A stretch of DNA of 6,892 nucleotides from Bacilli bacterium (GTDB lineage: Bacteria > Bacillota_I > Bacilli_A > RF39 > UBA660): the NCBI GenBank assembly GCA_900753645.1, contig CAADZW010000173.1, positions 1 through 6,892 on the forward strand, read 5' to 3'. The position numbers and the translations under genes were made by a program. The notes under the pieces were generated by a model. That model saw nothing but the letters and a program-made list of their open reading frames with translations. It was not told where the DNA came from and searched no databases. Of this stretch, positions 5,565-6,892 are shown in pieces. Position 1 is the stretch's first letter. Each line of letters begins with the position of its first letter.

Positions 5565-5764
5565 GTTTTTATCTCTACTACGTTTTTGGCCTGTAACCCT
5601 TTATCAGTTTGGACTAGCTCAAACTCAACATATTGTCCTTCAACCAAAGTTTTATATCCTTGTGATAAAATTGACGAGTAATGAACGAATATGTCTTCAT
5701 TTTCTTTGTATTCAATAAAACCGAATCCCTTTTCGTTATTGAACCACTTAACTTTTCCTTTCAT
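5552..5764 (-). CDS. Cold-shock protein (CspA family), downstream copy
   Basis: The 70-residue product is a single cold-shock domain, the OB-fold that binds single-stranded RNA and DNA and melts RNA structure at low temperature. RNP1 is KGFGFIEY (12-19) and RNP2 is DIFVHYS (24-30), with the nucleic-acid-stacking aromatics Trp7, Phe14, Phe16, Phe26, His28, Tyr29 and Tyr37 in place. The ATG at 5764 is chosen although the frame stays open to 5869: an AGGGAG site (5775-5780) is 10 bases upstream, the conserved domain starts here, and the promoter at 5804-5832 lies inside the longer frame. By eye about 47 of 70 positions match the neighbouring copy, so the pair looks like a tandem duplication. It can be expressed from its own promoter and perhaps by read-through from 5895-6110, since no terminator is seen between them. 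Which csp paralogue it is cannot be told. Confidence 0.95.
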   Translation of the reverse strand: MKGKVKWFNNEKGFGFIEYKENEDIFVHYSSILSQGYKTLVEGQYVEFELVQTDKGLQAKNVVEIKTALV

Positions 5765-5803
5765 AAGCTCAAATCTCCCTTCTAGTAATTCTCTTACAAT
5801 ATT

Positions 5804-5832
5804 ATTATAAAACGTCACTAAAGCAAATTCAA
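5804..5832 (-). promoter_or_regulatory. Sigma-A promoter of the downstream cold-shock gene
   Basis: On the minus strand, TTGAAT (5827-5832) and a perfect TATAAT (5804-5809) are exactly 17 bases apart. The predicted start near 5797 gives a leader of about 33 bases, too short for the long structured leader known from E. coli cspA. It decides the gene start, because a longer protein would need translation through the promoter. Confidence 0.75.
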
Positions 5833-5852
5833 GAAAATCAGTAGGCCAAAAA

Positions 5853-5869
5853 TCGACAAATTTCGACAA
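5853..5869 (-). repeat. Direct repeat TTGTCGA with one-turn period
   Basis: The minus strand reads TTGTCGA-AAT-TTGTCGA, two identical 7-base units with a 10-base period, at about -56 to -72 relative to the predicted start of the downstream cold-shock gene. One-helical-turn spacing upstream of a -35 is compatible with an activator site. No known factor is matched. Confidence 0.35.
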
Positions 5870-5894
5870 TACTATAAACTAATGATAAAAGTTA

Positions 5895-6110
5895 TTAAGA
5901 TGTCACTTTTTCTTTAACAATAGATACATTTTTTGCTTGCAAACCTTTATCAGTTTCAACGATCTCATAATTTACTATATCTCCTTCTTTCAAGGTTTTA
6001 TAGCCCTTTGAAATGATCGATGAATAGTGGACAAAGATATCTTTATCCTTCTTATACTCGATAAAACCAAAACCCTTAGCATCGTTAAACCATTTAACTA
6101 TTCCTTGCAT
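5895..6110 (-). CDS. Cold-shock protein (CspA family), upstream copy
   Basis: This 71-residue protein is a complete cold-shock domain starting MQGIVKWFNDAKGFGF, with RNP1 KGFGFIEY (12-19), RNP2 DIFVHYS (24-30) and the full aromatic binding set (Trp7, Phe14, Phe16, Phe26, His28, Tyr29, Tyr37). It should act as a cytoplasmic RNA chaperone. The ATG at 6110 follows an AAGGGAG site 5 bases upstream. The block TAGAAGGGAGA around this site is repeated exactly before the downstream copy, so the duplication included the ribosome-binding region. Differences between the copies concentrate at residues 20-23, 44-52 and the C-terminal tail, leaving the binding surface unchanged. It is divergent from agrB across 218 bp, and no terminator is seen after its TAA. 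Confidence 0.95.
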   Translation of the reverse strand: MQGIVKWFNDAKGFGFIEYKKDKDIFVHYSSIISKGYKTLKEGDIVNYEIVETDKGLQAKNVSIVKEKVTS

Positions 6111-6143
6111 ATTGTCTCCCTTCTATAGATAACGACACTTTCA

Positions 6144-6152
6144 ATGATAGCA
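6144..6152 (-). promoter_or_regulatory. Extended -10 promoter of the upstream cold-shock gene
   Basis: The minus strand reads TGCTATCAT, an extended -10 element (TG at 6151-6152, hexamer 6144-6149). No convincing -35 is present, as is common for extended -10 promoters. The start near 6137 would give a leader of about 26 bases. Confidence 0.45.
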
Positions 6153-6168
6153 CTATTAAAATGATTTT

Positions 6169-6196
6169 AAAGCCGTTTTGTTTAAAAACGGTTTTT
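6169..6196 (+). terminator. Terminator-like hairpin between divergent genes, plus-strand orientation
   Basis: CCGTTTT (6173-6179) pairs with AAAACGG (6185-6191) around the 5-base loop GTTTA, and the stem extends by a G-U and three A-U pairs to 11 bp. Five T residues (6192-6196) form the 3' arm and U-run on the plus strand; the minus-strand side lacks a comparable run. It would stop plus-strand transcription before agrB, although no plus-strand gene precedes it here, so it may act as an insulator, an attenuator or the end of an unannotated RNA. Confidence 0.55.
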
Positions 6197-6218
6197 ATGT
6201 GTTTGAATTTTCACATAT

Positions 6219-6234
6219 AAACAACAGGTTGTTT
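6219..6234. promoter_or_regulatory. Perfect palindrome, candidate operator upstream of agrB
   Basis: AAACAAC-AG-GTTGTTT is a 16-bp dyad with perfect 7-bp arms and a 2-base centre. As RNA it would have an impossible 2-base loop, so a dimeric DNA-binding protein is the more natural reader. It overlaps the possible -35 of agrB (TTGTTT, 6229-6234). A second inverted repeat, TATGTG (6196-6201) and CACATA (6212-6217), lies just before it. Confidence 0.45.
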
Positions 6235-6259
6235 CCTTATTTTTGTACAGTCATACAAT
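6229..6259 (+). promoter_or_regulatory. Candidate agrB promoter
   Basis: TTGTTT (6229-6234) and TACAAT (6254-6259) are 19 bases apart, a long spacer of the kind known for AgrA-activated promoters in S. aureus, and would give a leader of about 60 bases. An alternative is the extended -10 TGCTATTCT at 6301-6309, which would start the mRNA at the ribosome site. I cannot choose between them, and no clear AgrA/LytTR direct repeat is visible. Confidence 0.3.
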
Positions 6260-6328
6260 TAAACATTTCAAGCAAATTTAAAACTATTTTTTTGGATGCG
6301 TGCTATTCTATATTGGAGGGTAGGCAGT

Positions 6329-6892
6329 ATGAAAACAAAAATAATTAATAGTTCAATGAATTTAATCAAAAAAAATGGAAACTACAGCGAAGAAAAATTA
6401 GCAGAGATCAAATATGGTTTAGAAGGCGTATATCTAACTATTTCTAAGTTGATAATTATCGGATTGATGGCTTATATTTTGGGTATTTTTAAAGAAATGA
6501 TCATCTTTTTAATCATATATAATGTCATCAGAACAACATCGTTTGGATTACATGCTACTAAAAGTTGGATATGTCTATTATCATCTTCAATTATATTTAT
6601 TATCTTTCCTTTTATTTGTAAATATTTATTTATATCGAATTATTTAAAAGTGATAATTGGCCTTATATTGATTTTATTAATATATAAAAATGCACCTGCT
6701 GACACACATAAAAGACCTATTATTAATCCTAAAAGAAGATTGTTTTTCAAATATACATCAACTTTTATCGCAATCATTTTTGTGTATTGTTCACTTTTTG
6801 TAAGTAATAATTTTGTAAGTAATTGTTTCATTTTATCACTGTTGGTACAGTCTTTCATGATTTCACCAACCGTTTATAAAATATTCAACTTA
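6329..6892 (+). CDS. agrB: AgrB, membrane cysteine protease for autoinducer peptide (3' end cut by window)
   Basis: An open frame of 188 codons runs from ATG at 6329 to the last base without a stop; S. aureus AgrB has 189 residues, so only a short C-terminus should be missing. AgrB cleaves the AgrD propeptide in the membrane and forms the thiolactone ring of the quorum-sensing signal. The catalytic pair is present with family spacing: His75 and Cys82 in FGLHATKSWIC (72-82), matching His77/Cys84 of S. aureus. The second signature NAPADTHKRPI (121-131), followed by the basic NPKRR (133-137), is also present. Hydrophobic segments lie about 38-52, 56-68, 83-99, 105-119, 143-158 and 165-178, and the end SPTVYKIF is typical. 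A GGAGGG site (6315-6320) is 8 bases upstream. agrD and a two-component pair would be expected beyond 6892. Confidence 0.93.
   Translation, partial: MKTKIINSSMNLIKKNGNYSEEKLAEIKYGLEGVYLTISKLIIIGLMAYILGIFKEMIIFLIIYNVIRTTSFGLHATKSWICLLSSSIIFIIFPFICKYLFISNYLKVIIGLILILLIYKNAPADTHKRPIINPKRRLFFKYTSTFIAIIFVYCSLFVSNNFVSNCFILSLLVQSFMISPTVYKIFNL

Noticed and set aside
5765..5869. N-terminal extension of the downstream cold-shock protein
   Set aside because: Contains a consensus promoter and the ribosome site; the cold-shock domain starts at 5764 as in the neighbouring copy.
6198..6215. TGTG...CACA resembling a Crp/Fnr or Rex site
   Set aside because: The half-sites are 10 bases apart rather than the 8 expected for either family.
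6161..6220. Plus-strand 19-codon peptide with two Cys, considered as an AgrD-like signal
   Set aside because: No ribosome site, it runs through the terminator hairpin, and it lacks the acidic C-terminal region of AgrD.
6206..6220. AATTTTC half of a CodY-like box upstream of agrB
   Set aside because: The second half does not match the consensus, and such matches are common in AT-rich DNA.
6640..6858. Minus-strand open frame of 72 codons
   Set aside because: Antisense to agrB, whose catalytic and signature motifs prove the plus strand is coding.

Overview
The window is a strongly AT-rich stretch of chromosome-like DNA from a low-GC Gram-positive bacterium. A lipoteichoic-acid-synthase-family enzyme, AgrB, an RNHCP zinc ribbon, TrmL, a lipobox lipoprotein and GGAGG/GGTGAT ribosome binding sites all point to Bacillota (Bacilli, Erysipelotrichia-like, or a Mollicutes relative using the standard code). 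TGA is used as stop in two genes (the AAA+ ATPase and trmL) and Trp is TGG, so this is not a code-4 Mycoplasma. The exact lineage cannot be decided by eye. I see no insertion sequence, phage gene, CRISPR array, tRNA or rRNA, and no gene-free stretch above 300 bases; the longest is 6111-6328.

Layout from left to right. A minus-strand membrane protein runs off the left edge (1-146). Upstream of it, and separated by a terminator hairpin, is an LTA-synthase-family phosphoglycerol transferase (198-2129, minus). This gene is divergent from a small RNHCP zinc-ribbon gene (2214-2519, plus), and their predicted promoters share one overlapping -35 region. The RNHCP gene converges on a single-pass membrane protein with a charged tail (2535-3035, minus), and both genes end inside one perfect bidirectional hairpin. 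Next comes a tight minus-strand operon: thioredoxin-fold lipoprotein (4544-4948), a stand-alone Clp D1-type AAA+ ATPase (3595-4542, 1-bp gap) and the tRNA wobble 2'-O-methyltransferase trmL (3098-3598, ATGA overlap). Upstream of these lie a three-LysM protein without a signal peptide (5003-5446) and two tandem cold-shock proteins (5552-5764 and 5895-6110), all on the minus strand. At the right edge, a divergent plus-strand gene not closed by a stop codon encodes AgrB (6329 to the window end), the peptide-processing protease of an agr-type quorum-sensing locus. Its AgrD, AgrC and AgrA partners would lie beyond the edge.

Functionally most of this is housekeeping and envelope biology: teichoic acid polymerisation, LysM binding, an extracytoplasmic thiol protein, tRNA modification and cold-shock RNA chaperones. 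The accessory part is the agr gene and its dyad-rich upstream region. Two architectural habits recur: intrinsic terminators that contain the stop codon of the gene they end, and -10 boxes so close to the Shine-Dalgarno that several mRNAs would start on or next to it. The least conventional protein is the lone Clp D1-like ATPase, which lacks the D2 module and the usual pore-loop motif.
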